In this document: one piece after another, positions 1-7,529 of the stretch | Numbering within the stretch: position 1 is the stretch's first letter | How the letters are laid out: each line of letters opens with the position of its first letter | Assembly (NCBI GenBank): GCA_016710275.1 | Contig: JADJXS010000001.1 | Span: 310,001 to 374,000, forward strand | DNA from: Phycisphaerales bacterium | GTDB lineage: Bacteria; Planctomycetota; Phycisphaerae; UBA1845; Fen-1342 | Direction of reading: 5' to 3' | DNA length: 64,000 nt | Position numbers and translations under genes: made by a program | Notes under the pieces: generated by a model | The model's database searches: none | Seen by the model: only the letters and a program-made list of their open reading frames with translations | What the model was told of the DNA's origin: nothing

Positions 1-1322
1 CTCGCCACCTTCGCCTGCCACGCCGTGCCCGCGAACCCGAACACAAGCGCCGCCGCCACCGCACTGCCCGCCAGTACCGGCCCCTTGTTCCGCCGCACAA
101 ACTTCTGGAATCGGTACGACGTGCTCGGCGGCGCCGCCACGACCGCCTCGCCGCTCAGGTAGCGGTTGATGTCCGCCGCCAGCCCGCTCGGCGTCTCGTA
201 CCGGCGCTGGCGATCCTTCTCCAGCGCCTTCATCACGATCCAGTCCAGCTCGCCGCGCACGAGGGAACCGAGTCGCCCCGGCTCGGTCCTCCGCCGCGCC
301 GCCACGCTCGCGAGCGTCTCCGCGTTGTTGCTCAGGCGCGTGCTGGGCCTGGGCGGCTCCACTTCGCGGATGATCCGCTGGATCTCGGCGTACGCCGCCG
401 AACGCAGCTCCCGGCTCGTAAACGGCGTCGTGCCGGTGAGCAGTTCGTAGAGCAGCACGCCCAGCGAGTACACGTCCGTCCGCGTGTCGATGTCGAGACT
501 GCCCTCGGCCTGCTCGGGGCTCATGTACTCCGGCGTGCCGATCAACTGGCGATGCTCGGTGAAGAGAGTTCGCTCGGTGAGCTTGCTCAACGTGGCCTTG
601 GCGATGCCGAAGTCGATGACCCGGGCGTGCGGCCTGCCGTCCTGCGTGCTCACCAGCACATTGCTGGGCTTGATGTCCCGGTGGATGATCCCCTTGGTGT
701 GCGCGTGTTGCACCGCGTTGCACACCTGCGCAAATAGCGCCAGCCGCTCGTCGATGCTCATGTTGTGCTTGTCGGCGTACTCGGCGATCGGGTCGCCCTT
801 GACCAGCTCCATCACGAAGTACGGCCGCCCCGTCTCGGTCGCCCCGGCATCGAGGACCTTCGCAATATGGGGATGGTCCATCATCGCCAGGGCCTGCCGC
901 TCCTGCTCGAAGCGGGCGACCACCTGCTGCGTGTCCATCCCCAGCTTGATGATCTTGAGCGCAACGCGGCGCGCGACCGGCTTCTCCTGCTCGGCCATGA
1001 ACACGCTGCCGAAGCCCCCCTCGCCGATCAGTTGCAGCAGCTTGTACGGCCCGATCTTCGTACCCGGACCCTCACGCAGCGTCGCGGTGAGGGTCGCGGC
1101 CGTCGCCGAGGCGTCGGCCGTGGGCACCATGTCGGCATCTGATCGCGTGGGTTCGGCGAGGAACCGATCATCCTCGGCCGCTGCGACCATCGCCTCAACC
1201 CGTGCCCGCAGCCCGGAATCGCCGCCGCACTCGCGGTCCAGAATGGGGCCTCGGTCACCCGGGGCGGCCGCGATGACCAGGTCGAACAGCCGGCGGAGAG
1301 TCTCGTGCCTGTATTCTGCCAT
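1..1322 (-). CDS. Serine/threonine protein kinase (PknB-like), 3' part cut by window edge
   Basis: This is a cytoplasmic kinase domain followed by a membrane segment. The start ATG is at 1322-1320, 19 nt after the stop of the sigma-factor gene, and 440 codons are visible. The glycine loop GEGGFGSVF lies near residue 99, the catalytic loop HRDIKPSN near 210, DFGIAK near 238 and the APE-equivalent GTPEYMSPEQ near 260. A hydrophobic segment (VLAGSAVAALVFGFAG) near residues 417-435 is followed by the cut. In planctomycete kinases of this type an extracytoplasmic WD40 or TPR region usually follows; it is not visible here. The pairing with the upstream ECF sigma factor suggests a common operon in which the kinase may act on, or respond with, that sigma factor (inference). 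Confidence 0.93.
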   Translation of the reverse strand, partial: MAEYRHETLRRLFDLVIAAAPGDRGPILDRECGGDSGLRARVEAMVAAAEDDRFLAEPTRSDADMVPTADASATAATLTATLREGPGTKIGPYKLLQLIGEGGFGSVFMAEQEKPVARRVALKIIKLGMDTQQVVARFEQERQALAMMDHPHIAKVLDAGATETGRPYFVMELVKGDPIAEYADKHNMSIDERLALFAQVCNAVQHAHTKGIIHRDIKPSNVLVSTQDGRPHARVIDFGIAKATLSKLTERTLFTEHRQLIGTPEYMSPEQAEGSLDIDTRTDVYSLGVLLYELLTGTTPFTSRELRSAAYAEIQRIIREVEPPRPSTRLSNNAETLASVAARRRTEPGRLGSLVRGELDWIVMKALEKDRQRRYETPSGLAADINRYLSGEAVVAAPPSTSYRFQKFVRRNKGPVLAGSAVAAALVFGFAGTAWQAKVA

Positions 1323-1341
1323 GCTGGATTCCGTCACACTT

Positions 1342-1920
1342 CTACACCCGCCCGGCTTCGATCGCCTCCTTCAGCCAGCCGCGGGCGAACGCCCACGTCC
1401 GCTTGACTGTCGGCGCTGACACTCCGAGCGCGGCCGCGGTCTGCTCGATGCTCAGCCCGGCGAAGTACCGGAGCCGAACCACCGCCGCGGCGTCCCTGTC
1501 CACACCCTCCAAGCGGACGATCGCCTCGTTGAGGATCAGAAATCCCGCGGATTCCGTTTCCGAGGCGGGGTCAGGGAGGAGCGCGAGATTCAGGGCCGCC
1601 CGCCGCGCCTCAGAACCGCCCCTCAGCGCAGCGGCCTTGGCCCGCGCGTGATCGATCAGGATTCGCCTCATCGCCTCGGCGGCGGCGGCGTAGAAGTGTG
1701 CCCGGCCCGCCCACGGCACCATCCGCGGGCCGGCCAGTCTCAAATAGGCCTCGTGCACCAGCACCGTCGCCGAGAGCGTGTGTCCCTTCGCCTCGCCGAT
1801 CATGTGTCGCTGAGCAGCGCCGCGGAGCTGGTCGTAGACGAGGGGCAACAGTCGGTCGGCGGCCGCCTTGTCGCCGTCGGCCGCGGCATTCATCAGGATC
1901 GTGGCGTCGTCGTGCTCCAT
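1342..1920 (-). CDS. ECF-family RNA polymerase sigma factor (TIGR02999-like)
   Basis: A 192-residue alternative sigma factor. Sigma region 2 is recognisable as LVYDQLRGAAQRHMIG followed by HTLSATVLVHEAYLRL and RAHFYAAAAEAMRRILID. Region 4 is the helix-turn-helix near the C terminus (LRYFAGLSIEQTAAALGVSAPTVKRTWAFA). This spacing and the VHEAYLRL/AMRRILIDHAR signature match the TIGR02999 group common in Planctomycetes and Acidobacteria. I chose the ATG at 1920 because homology starts at MEHDDATILM; the longer open frame to 2049 adds an unlikely sequence. It is followed 19 nt later by a Ser/Thr kinase on the same strand, a usual partner. No anti-sigma factor is seen nearby. Confidence 0.9.
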   Translation of the reverse strand: MEHDDATILMNAAADGDKAAADRLLPLVYDQLRGAAQRHMIGEAKGHTLSATVLVHEAYLRLAGPRMVPWAGRAHFYAAAAEAMRRILIDHARAKAAALRGGSEARRAALNLALLPDPASETESAGFLILNEAIVRLEGVDRDAAAVVRLRYFAGLSIEQTAAALGVSAPTVKRTWAFARGWLKEAIEAGRV

Positions 1921-2039
1921 GGTTGGGAGGATAATCGCCCGGGAACGCCAAAGGCCGGACCTGTGGCGCCGTTGCGCCATCGGTGCCGCAAATGGTCGAA
2001 GACCATGAGCCGTTTCACGATTCTTCACTGTGACCCGCG

Positions 2040-2210
2040 CGCCGCACATGCGAATTCATCGCGCGCCATGCCGCGCGTTGGGCGCCATGCCCCGTGTTGG
2101 GTGAAACTATGAAGCGGAGGTCGGGCCGGCGGCTGCACGGTTCCTGAACTCGTGGTAAACCAGCGTTTCGTGTTTGAGTCGAATCGTTGGCTTCCACACA
2201 GGAGAAGACC
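2040..2210 (+). other. Left flank of IS110 element; possible noncoding end
   Basis: Noncoding stretch between the sigma-factor promoter area and the transposase start. Two copies of a TTGGGYG linker (2084-2103) belong to the dispersed intergenic repeats, so the insertion sequence probably begins after about 2105. IS110 elements lack clear terminal inverted repeats and their exact ends cannot be set by eye. In the IS110 subgroup the left end encodes a bridge RNA; only about 80-100 nt are available here, which is short for one. Confidence 0.3.
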
Positions 2211-3245
2211 GTGAAGAAGTTCGTCGGCGTCGACCTCCACAAGCAGCGTATCGTGGTCTGCGTTGTGAACCAAGTGCGGCAAGTGCTCACATCGGCCCGT
2301 TTCACCCATGCCGAGTCGAACAAGCTGGCGGCCTGGTTGAAGGCGCTCGGCTCATTCGACCTGGTGCTCGAAGCGACCGCCAGCTACGAGTGGTTCGTGA
2401 AGCTGGTCGAGCCGCTGGCTGGGCGTGTGCTGCTCGCTCATCCGCGCAAGATGCGGATCATCGCCGAGAGCACGCGCAAGAGCGACAAGGTGGACGCCCG
2501 CGTGCTGGCGGAGTTCCTGGCGCTGGACATGATTCCGCCGGCGCACCGACCGACGCCGCGGCAGCGAGCGCACCGCAAGCTGGTGCGGCGGCGGGTGTAC
2601 GTGCGGGCGCGGCAGACGTCGATCAAGAACCGCATCCGGCACGTGGCGGCCGAGTACAACGCGGACCGCAAGGAACTGTTCACGAGCGAGGGCCTGAAGT
2701 ACCTGCGCGGGCTGAAGCTCGACCCCGTCGATCGCTGGCTCGTGCAGCGCCTGCTGCGCGAGTTGAAGTTGTATCGCGACGAGCTGAAGGCTGTCGATCG
2801 GCAGCTGGCGGCCTTCGCCCGCACAGCGCCGGCCGCCGAAGCGGGCCACCGTGCGCTGCTGAATTCGATTCCGGCCGTCGGACCGGTGACGCGCGAGGCG
2901 TTCCTGGCGGAGGTCGCCGGGCCGGAGCGTTTCGGCTCGCAGAAGAAGCTGACCAGTTACGTCGGCCTGGCGCCCGGACAGCGCGAGTCGGCCGGCAGGC
3001 GCCACGACCTGGGCATCACGCACAGCGGCTCGCCGATTCTGCGCTGGGTGCTGCACCAGGCCGCCTGGCAACTGGTGCGGCGCTCGTCGCCCTGGCGACT
3101 GACCTTCGAGCGGCTGGCCCTGCGCCGCGGAAAGAAGAAGGCCATTACCGCCATCGCGCGGAGGCTGCTGTGTCTGATGCTGGCCGTCATCCGCAGCGGA
3201 CGGCCGTACCAAGAACGGCCGCCGGCAGCGCCCTCGGCGGCCTGA
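2211..3245 (+). CDS. IS110-family transposase (DEDD recombinase)
   Basis: A 344-residue transposase with the two IS110 domains. The N-terminal RuvC-like DEDD domain begins with FVGVDLHKQRIVVCVV, has an acidic residue in LVLEATASYEW, and the pair of aspartates in KSDKVDARVLAEF. The C-terminal IS116/IS110/IS902 domain contains LLNSIPAVGPVTREAF, YVGLAPGQRESAGRR and GITHSGSPILRWVL, whose serine is the expected nucleophile region. The GTG at 2211 is preferred to the upstream TTG at 2187 because AGGAG (2200-2204) sits 6 nt before it. The reading frame is intact, so the element may still be active. IS110 enzymes use a bridge RNA from a noncoding end for target choice; the candidate ends flank this gene. 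Confidence 0.95.
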   Translation: MKKFVGVDLHKQRIVVCVVNQVRQVLTSARFTHAESNKLAAWLKALGSFDLVLEATASYEWFVKLVEPLAGRVLLAHPRKMRIIAESTRKSDKVDARVLAEFLALDMIPPAHRPTPRQRAHRKLVRRRVYVRARQTSIKNRIRHVAAEYNADRKELFTSEGLKYLRGLKLDPVDRWLVQRLLRELKLYRDELKAVDRQLAAFARTAPAAEAGHRALLNSIPAVGPVTREAFLAEVAGPERFGSQKKLTSYVGLAPGQRESAGRRHDLGITHSGSPILRWVLHQAAWQLVRRSSPWRLTFERLALRRGKKKAITAIARRLLCLMLAVIRSGRPYQERPPAAPSAA

Positions 3246-3364
3246 GGATCCAGCGGCGCCGGCGAGTCAGCGGCGCAGCGTGCAACCGTCCACCATGGCA
3301 GCGAAACGCGTCTGCGTGCGTAGCGCGGATGCACAGAACGAAACGAATGCGAAGCGTTTGGTGT
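3246..3364 (+). other. IS110 right flank, candidate noncoding (bridge RNA) end
   Basis: About 120 nt directly after the transposase stop with no gene. It is rich in short GC stems such as GGATCCAGCGGCGCCGGC. In IS1111-type members of the IS110 family the guide RNA lies at this 3' end. I could not fold it reliably by eye, so the assignment rests on family knowledge and position only. Confidence 0.25.
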
Positions 3365-3524
3365 TGAGGAGCGGCGACGTGACGAACCGGCGGACGACCC
3401 CGCGGCATGGCAGGAGCGCGTTCCCAATCGCGCGCTCGGCAGGGTGAGGAGCGGCGACGTGACGAACCGGCGGACGACCCCGCGGCATGGCAGGAGCGCG
3501 TTCCCAATCGCGCGCTCGGCAGGG
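3365..3524 (+). repeat. 80-bp direct tandem repeat, two copies
   Basis: Two copies with a period of exactly 80 bp begin at 3365 and 3445 (both TGAGGAGCGGCGACGTGACG). They appear identical over their length, and the first bases of a third copy begin at 3525. The repeat lies 120 bp behind the IS110 transposase stop. It may be part of the right end of the element or a tandem duplication created at its insertion site. Open frames through it are consequences of the 80-bp period and are not called as genes. Confidence 0.9.
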
Positions 3525-3810
3525 TGAATGGCGGCGTCCGTCTTGTATTTTTTCATGAGACGTCCGCTCCGGCGGATGATCTCGAATAGATGCCTGAGCG
3601 TCACGCGTCACGCCGCCCCCGCTCGTCAACATCTCCGAGGGAGGCCCTCCCTCGGCCTCCAGCTCCGGGCCTGTGCGGAAGAGAGTCAGCCCCAACGTCG
3701 CGACGCCGGCTGAGATGGGACAGATCGACCGACGCCGACGGCGACGGGCCTGACGGAAGAATCTTCCAAACAGAACCGCAGCCGCCCCTTGACACCGTTC
3801 GCTTCATAGA
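3525..3810. other. Intergenic stretch with no gene recognised
   Basis: This continues the roughly 960-bp gap between the IS transposase and the secreted protein gene. Frames in both directions lack a ribosome binding site, protein-like composition or recognisable motif. A short T-rich run (TTGTATTTTTTCATGAG near 3543-3559) is the only compositional feature. Confidence 0.4.
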
Positions 3811-3813
3811 TGC

Positions 3814-4036
3814 CATGCCGACGGCTTTGCGTCGGCATGTCTTCGCCCGTAGGGCGCACGATCGTTGCCAAGGCCTTCAGGCCCTGGACCAAAGCTCCCA
3901 CACCCTTCACTCTGTTGAGCAGCCGCGGATGGTGCGTTCGGGCCGGCCACGCGGCGCTGCACGTGGGAACTCGCACGACGCCGGCGCGAACGCACCCTAC
4001 CCCTGCATGCTTACGCGGAGTACCGCGAAAGCATGC
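3814..4036. repeat. Intergenic palindrome block 1 (families B, D, C)
   Basis: Family B palindrome at 3814-3839 (ATGCCGACGGC, loop TTTG, GTCGGCAT). Family D at about 3930-4002 is an imperfect inverted pair opening with GGTGCGTTCGGGCC and closing with CGAACGCACCCTACCC. Family C, in the reverse form, is at 4005-4036 (GCATGCTTACGCGG ... CCGCGAAAGCATGC). The same three families recur throughout the window at gene 3' ends. Confidence 0.9.
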
Positions 4037-4129
4037 CACCCAAATATGTGCCCACCCGAGGATGTGCCCACCCGAGGATCCGCCCGCCGCCGGCACGAAC
4101 GCTCCCTACATGTTTCGTCCGACTGGCGT

Positions 4130-4138
4130 GCTACAATC
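4130..4138 (+). promoter_or_regulatory. Candidate -10 element GCTACAATC
   Basis: TACAAT at 4132-4137, preceded by TG at 4129-4130, resembles an extended sigma-70 -10 box. It lies 70 nt before the ATG of the secreted Cys-rich protein. The same nine bases occur in two other gene upstream regions in this window. No good -35 is visible. Confidence 0.4.
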
Positions 4139-4206
4139 CAGGACGGTTTGCGGAAGCGCGCCGGTTCGGGGGGTCGGGCGTGTCCTGCACCGGACAGGGG
4201 ACAGCC

Positions 4207-6252
4207 ATGAGCACCCAACCGTATTGGCGCACGGCGACGGCGATGGCTGTGTTGCTCAACACAGCCCTCTGCGCGTCCCCCGTCTTCGCAGATGTCTTCC
4301 CCGAGGTCGAACCCAACGACCGCCGCACCGACGCAAACCCCATCACCCTGCAATGCGGCGACGCCATCACCGGCATCTCGACCGGTAGCAGCCAATTCCC
4401 CCTCACCGGCACGGCCACCGCCGACTATTTCCGCATCGCCGTCCCCGCTTCGCCCGGTCTGATCCGCCGCTACACCCTCACCATCCCGCCGCCGGTATTC
4501 GGCCTGTCGCTTCACGGCCACCCGGCCAGCGACCCCAACGGCGACACCCTGCTGCAATCCGCGATTGCCACCGCCAACGGCGGCCGACTGGTCGCATGGT
4601 ATGGCGTCGGGCAGGGCAGCCTCGACCAGATGTTTGCGCGCGTCACCGGTTCGCCCGGCACGCCCGACCCCTATACCGCCACACTCGCGTGCACGCCGGT
4701 CGCGCCCGTGCTGTTGCCCGAAATTCTCAGCGCCGGCCGAATCCGCATCGCCGGCGTTCAAGGCGAGAGACTCGTCCTCTTCGACCCGCTCCTGAACTCG
4801 CACCCAGGCTGGACGAGCACGTCGCTGGACCTGAACTTCAGCGCCGGCCAATTCCTGCTGGCGGTCTCGCCGTCGGTCGTCTATTCGCCGGGATCGACCC
4901 CCGCTCGCACCGGCCTCCCGGGCGTCGTGGTGCCGAGCATCCCCGTGCAGAGCGGAATCGTCAGAGCGGTCTTTCGTGACCAGTCCAATCTGCCCGTGCA
5001 GGCCGAAATCCCTCTTGACTCGCAATCCGCCGTCGGCTGGGTCCGCTTCCATGTCGCCGGCAGCGGCCCCGGCGCCTGCTGTCTCGGCGCCGGCTGCACC
5101 GCCGGAATGACCGCGGAGTCCTGCGCCGCGGCCGGCGGGACATTTCTCGGCGGCTCAGTCCCCTGCATCCTCGACTACTGCCCGCGCGCCTGCTGCTACG
5201 GCGACGGCGACTGCCGGTTCATCCCCCCGAATCGCTGTTCGGATAGCGGCGGAATATCAGCGCCGCTGGGCATGACGTGCGCCACGGCCGGCTGTCCCGC
5301 CCCCCTCGGCGCCGGCTGCCTCAACCCCATCCCGATCATTCTTCCGGCACAACTGCCATACATCGACTCCCGCACCACCTGCGAAATGTCCACGACGCTC
5401 ACCTGCCCGACCAGCGCCCAGGACGTGATCTACCGCCTGCACATCACGGAGCCGATCTGCCTGCGCATCGTCGCCACCGGGCCAGGGGCGGCCCCCTGGC
5501 TTTCTGAGGAAGCCGGTTGCCCGCCCTGCGGCACATCGTCCGTCGCCGGCGTCATCGACCCGCTCAGCCTCGCACCGGGAACGCACTTCCTGGCCGTGCG
5601 TGCAAGCCCCTGCGGCCCGTATGAGTTGCAGATCACCGCCTGCACTCCGCGGGCCTGTTGCTTCATCGACGGCAGTTGCCAGGAGTTGCTGCCGGCCGAC
5701 TGCGCTCTGGCCCTCGGCAACCGCGCAGCGCCGGGCACAAATTGCACCCCCAACGTCTGCCCGCCGGCGGTGACCTGCTGCATCCCCGACGGCGCCTGCC
5801 ACGAGATCACGGCGCAGGCCTGTCTTGCCGCGGGCGGCCGCGTCTACTCCGACACGGCTGATTGCATGCTCAACCCATGCGACGAAATCCGCGCCTGCTG
5901 CCTGCCGGACGCGCGCTGCATTGTTGACACGATCGCGCAATGCCTGGCTCGCTACGGCCAGGTGCAGCGCGTCGGGACCGATTGTCCGACCAGTTGCCTG
6001 GCGCGCTGCCTGCCGGGGGATGTTAACTGCGACGGCGTCGTGAACAACTTCGATATTGACCAGTGGATCATTGTGCGGTTGCACGGTGATGTTCCTGGAT
6101 TGATGTGGACCGGCACCGCCGAATGCTGGGCGATTCGAAACTGCACCGCCGACATCAACCGCGATGGAAACGCCAACGGATTTGACACGGACCCCTTCGT
6201 CAATTGCATTATCAACTGGCCCCCGCTCGGCGATCCCTGCCCCGGGCCGTAG
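4207..6252 (+). CDS. Secreted Cys-module protein with dockerin-like C terminus
   Basis: A 681-residue exported protein of unknown function. A signal peptide covers residues 1-28, ending in LCASPVFA. The mature part opens with FPEVEPNDRRTDAN, the VEPND-type start of a PPC-like beta domain. Between about residues 285 and 600 there are five modules of about 37 residues with six cysteines, each opening with an ACC or TCC pair, such as RACCFIDGSCQELLPADC and RACCLPDARCIVDTIAQC. A dockerin-like calcium motif pair closes it: GDVNCDGVVNNFDIDQWI and DINRDGNANGFDTDPFV. ATG 4207 is chosen because the signal peptide begins there. Such proteins are typical of planctomycete surfaces; substrate and partner are unknown. 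Confidence 0.85.
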   Translation: MSTQPYWRTATAMAVLLNTALCASPVFADVFPEVEPNDRRTDANPITLQCGDAITGISTGSSQFPLTGTATADYFRIAVPASPGLIRRYTLTIPPPVFGLSLHGHPASDPNGDTLLQSAIATANGGRLVAWYGVGQGSLDQMFARVTGSPGTPDPYTATLACTPVAPVLLPEILSAGRIRIAGVQGERLVLFDPLLNSHPGWTSTSLDLNFSAGQFLLAVSPSVVYSPGSTPARTGLPGVVVPSIPVQSGIVRAVFRDQSNLPVQAEIPLDSQSAVGWVRFHVAGSGPGACCLGAGCTAGMTAESCAAAGGTFLGGSVPCILDYCPRACCYGDGDCRFIPPNRCSDSGGISAPLGMTCATAGCPAPLGAGCLNPIPIILPAQLPYIDSRTTCEMSTTLTCPTSAQDVIYRLHITEPICLRIVATGPGAAPWLSEEAGCPPCGTSSVAGVIDPLSLAPGTHFLAVRASPCGPYELQITACTPRACCFIDGSCQELLPADCALALGNRAAPGTNCTPNVCPPAVTCCIPDGACHEITAQACLAAGGRVYSDTADCMLNPCDEIRACCLPDARCIVDTIAQCLARYGQVQRVGTDCPTSCLARCLPGDVNCDGVVNNFDIDQWIIVRLHGDVPGLMWTGTAECWAIRNCTADINRDGNANGFDTDPFVNCIINWPPLGDPCPGP

Positions 6253-6284
6253 CGCGAACCGCACGTTGGGTGCCATCGCGTGTG

Positions 6285-6428
6285 GCATGCTTTCGCGGTA
6301 CTCCGCGTAAGCATGCGCTCGAAAGGTCGCCGATGACCGTGGCACCGCCCTTCCGTGCGGTGCGGTGCATCGGGCGGAAGCCCGATGCCGCATGTCAGGT
6401 GCCACACCGCCGGCATTGCGTCGGCATG
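6285..6428 (+). repeat. Intergenic palindrome block 2 (C, A, B)
   Basis: Family C in forward form is at 6285-6316. Family A is at 6339-6391: a stem around ACCGCCCTTCCGTGCGGT followed by CATCGGGCGGAAGCCCGATG. A diverged family B is at about 6403-6428. A TTGGGTGCCA linker sits at 6265-6275. All three are in the forward orientation, matching the upstream plus-strand gene. Confidence 0.9.
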
Positions 6429-6502
6429 CACTTCGCCGCTCGCCGCCCCGCAGTTGCACACCGTTTGCCCCCACACCCACCCTCGTTTACAACCCCTCGC
6501 GC

Positions 6503-7162
6503 ATGCCGCCCGCCGCACTGATCCTCGCTTCCGCCAGCCCGCAGCGCCGCACGCTGCTCGCGCAACTGGGCCGCCCCTTCACCATCCTCCCCCCCACCTG
6601 GCGCGAGCCGCCCACGGCAGCCTCCGCCGGCCACAGCCCGCGCGCCTGGGCCTTGGCCCTCGCGCACGCCAAGGCCCGCTGCGTCGCCGATCAACTCCCG
6701 CATCCGACCCCCGCAACCGTGATCCTCGGCGCGGACACGATCGTCGTCTGCCGCGGCACCCTGCTCGGCAAGCCCGCCGACGAAGCCGACGCCCGCCGCA
6801 TGCTGCTCATGCAGGCCGGCGCCGCCTGCGAAGTCATCACCGGCGTCTGCCTGCTCACGATCGGACCAGGCAGCCGGAACGCCCTCCCAAGCGCAGCGCC
6901 GATGATCTCCCCTGTCGCCGATTGTGCGAATTCGGCGCAGATTGTCGCGCGTCGGCTCTCTCTGGACGTCACGCGCGTTTACATGCGCAGCGACGCCGCC
7001 GCGATCGAACGCTACATTCAGACTGGAGAATGGCGCGACAAGGCCGGCGCCTACGGCATCCAGGGCCCGGCCGACGCCCTGATCGAGCGCATCGAGGGCA
7101 GCTTCTCAAACGTCGTCGGCCTGCCGCTGGAGCTGCTGACCCGCCTGATGACAGATCCCTGA
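6503..7162 (+). CDS. maf: Maf-like nucleotide pyrophosphatase
   Basis: A 219-residue cytoplasmic enzyme of the Maf/HAM1-like fold, which hydrolyses non-canonical or excess nucleoside triphosphates to monophosphates. The substrate-binding start ILASASPQRRTLLAQLG is at residues 6-22. The catalytic acidic region is VILGADTIVV, followed by GTLLGKPADEADARRML. The C-terminal block is EWRDKAGAYGIQGPADALIE and GSFSNVVGLPLELL, the YhdE-type (dTTPase/UTPase) signature. The ATG at 6503 begins just before the fold; longer frames run into the upstream repeats. An insertion of about 20 residues (GPGSRNALPSAAPMISP) after ITGVCLLTI is longer than in most homologues. Confidence 0.92.
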   Translation: MPPAALILASASPQRRTLLAQLGRPFTILPPTWREPPTAASAGHSPRAWALALAHAKARCVADQLPHPTPATVILGADTIVVCRGTLLGKPADEADARRMLLMQAGAACEVITGVCLLTIGPGSRNALPSAAPMISPVADCANSAQIVARRLSLDVTRVYMRSDAAAIERYIQTGEWRDKAGAYGIQGPADALIERIEGSFSNVVGLPLELLTRLMTDP

Positions 7163-7185
7163 CCCGCCTGATGACAAATCCCTTA

Positions 7186-7476
7186 CCTGTTGGGTGACAA
7201 GTCATTGACCTGTTGGGTGCCATGCTTTCGCTGTACTCAGCGTAAGCATGCTCTTCGACAGTCGGTAGGGTGTGTTCGGGCCGCGTGCGAAACGCCCGCA
7301 TTTTCGCAAAGCGATGTGCGGCCCGAACGCACCAACTGCTGTCGCGAACGCAGCCGCCGCGATCGAAGAGGTGCGTTCGGGCCGGCCACGCGGCGCCCGT
7401 GATCGGGGATTGCCCGACGCCGGCCCGAACGCACCCTACCCCTGCATGCTTACGCGGAGTACCGCGAAAGCATGCC
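7186..7476. repeat. Intergenic palindrome block 3 (C, D, D, reverse C)
   Basis: TTGGGTG linkers lie at 7189 and 7213. Forward family C is at 7221-7251, two family D units are at about 7266-7347 and 7370-7442, and reverse family C is at 7444-7475. The gap lies between convergent maf (+) and the M3 peptidase gene (-). The forward copy is nearer the plus gene and the reverse copy nearer the minus gene. Confidence 0.9.
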
Positions 7477-7529
7477 ACCCGACGATGCGTCCGACGCCGC
7501 ACGAGCGCACCATTGCCCCCGAACCCGCT

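Noticed and set aside
3365..3524. CRISPR array
   Set aside because: Two contiguous 80-bp repeats without spacers and no cas genes. None of the other tandem repeats (70, 216 or 14 bp) has repeat-spacer structure either.
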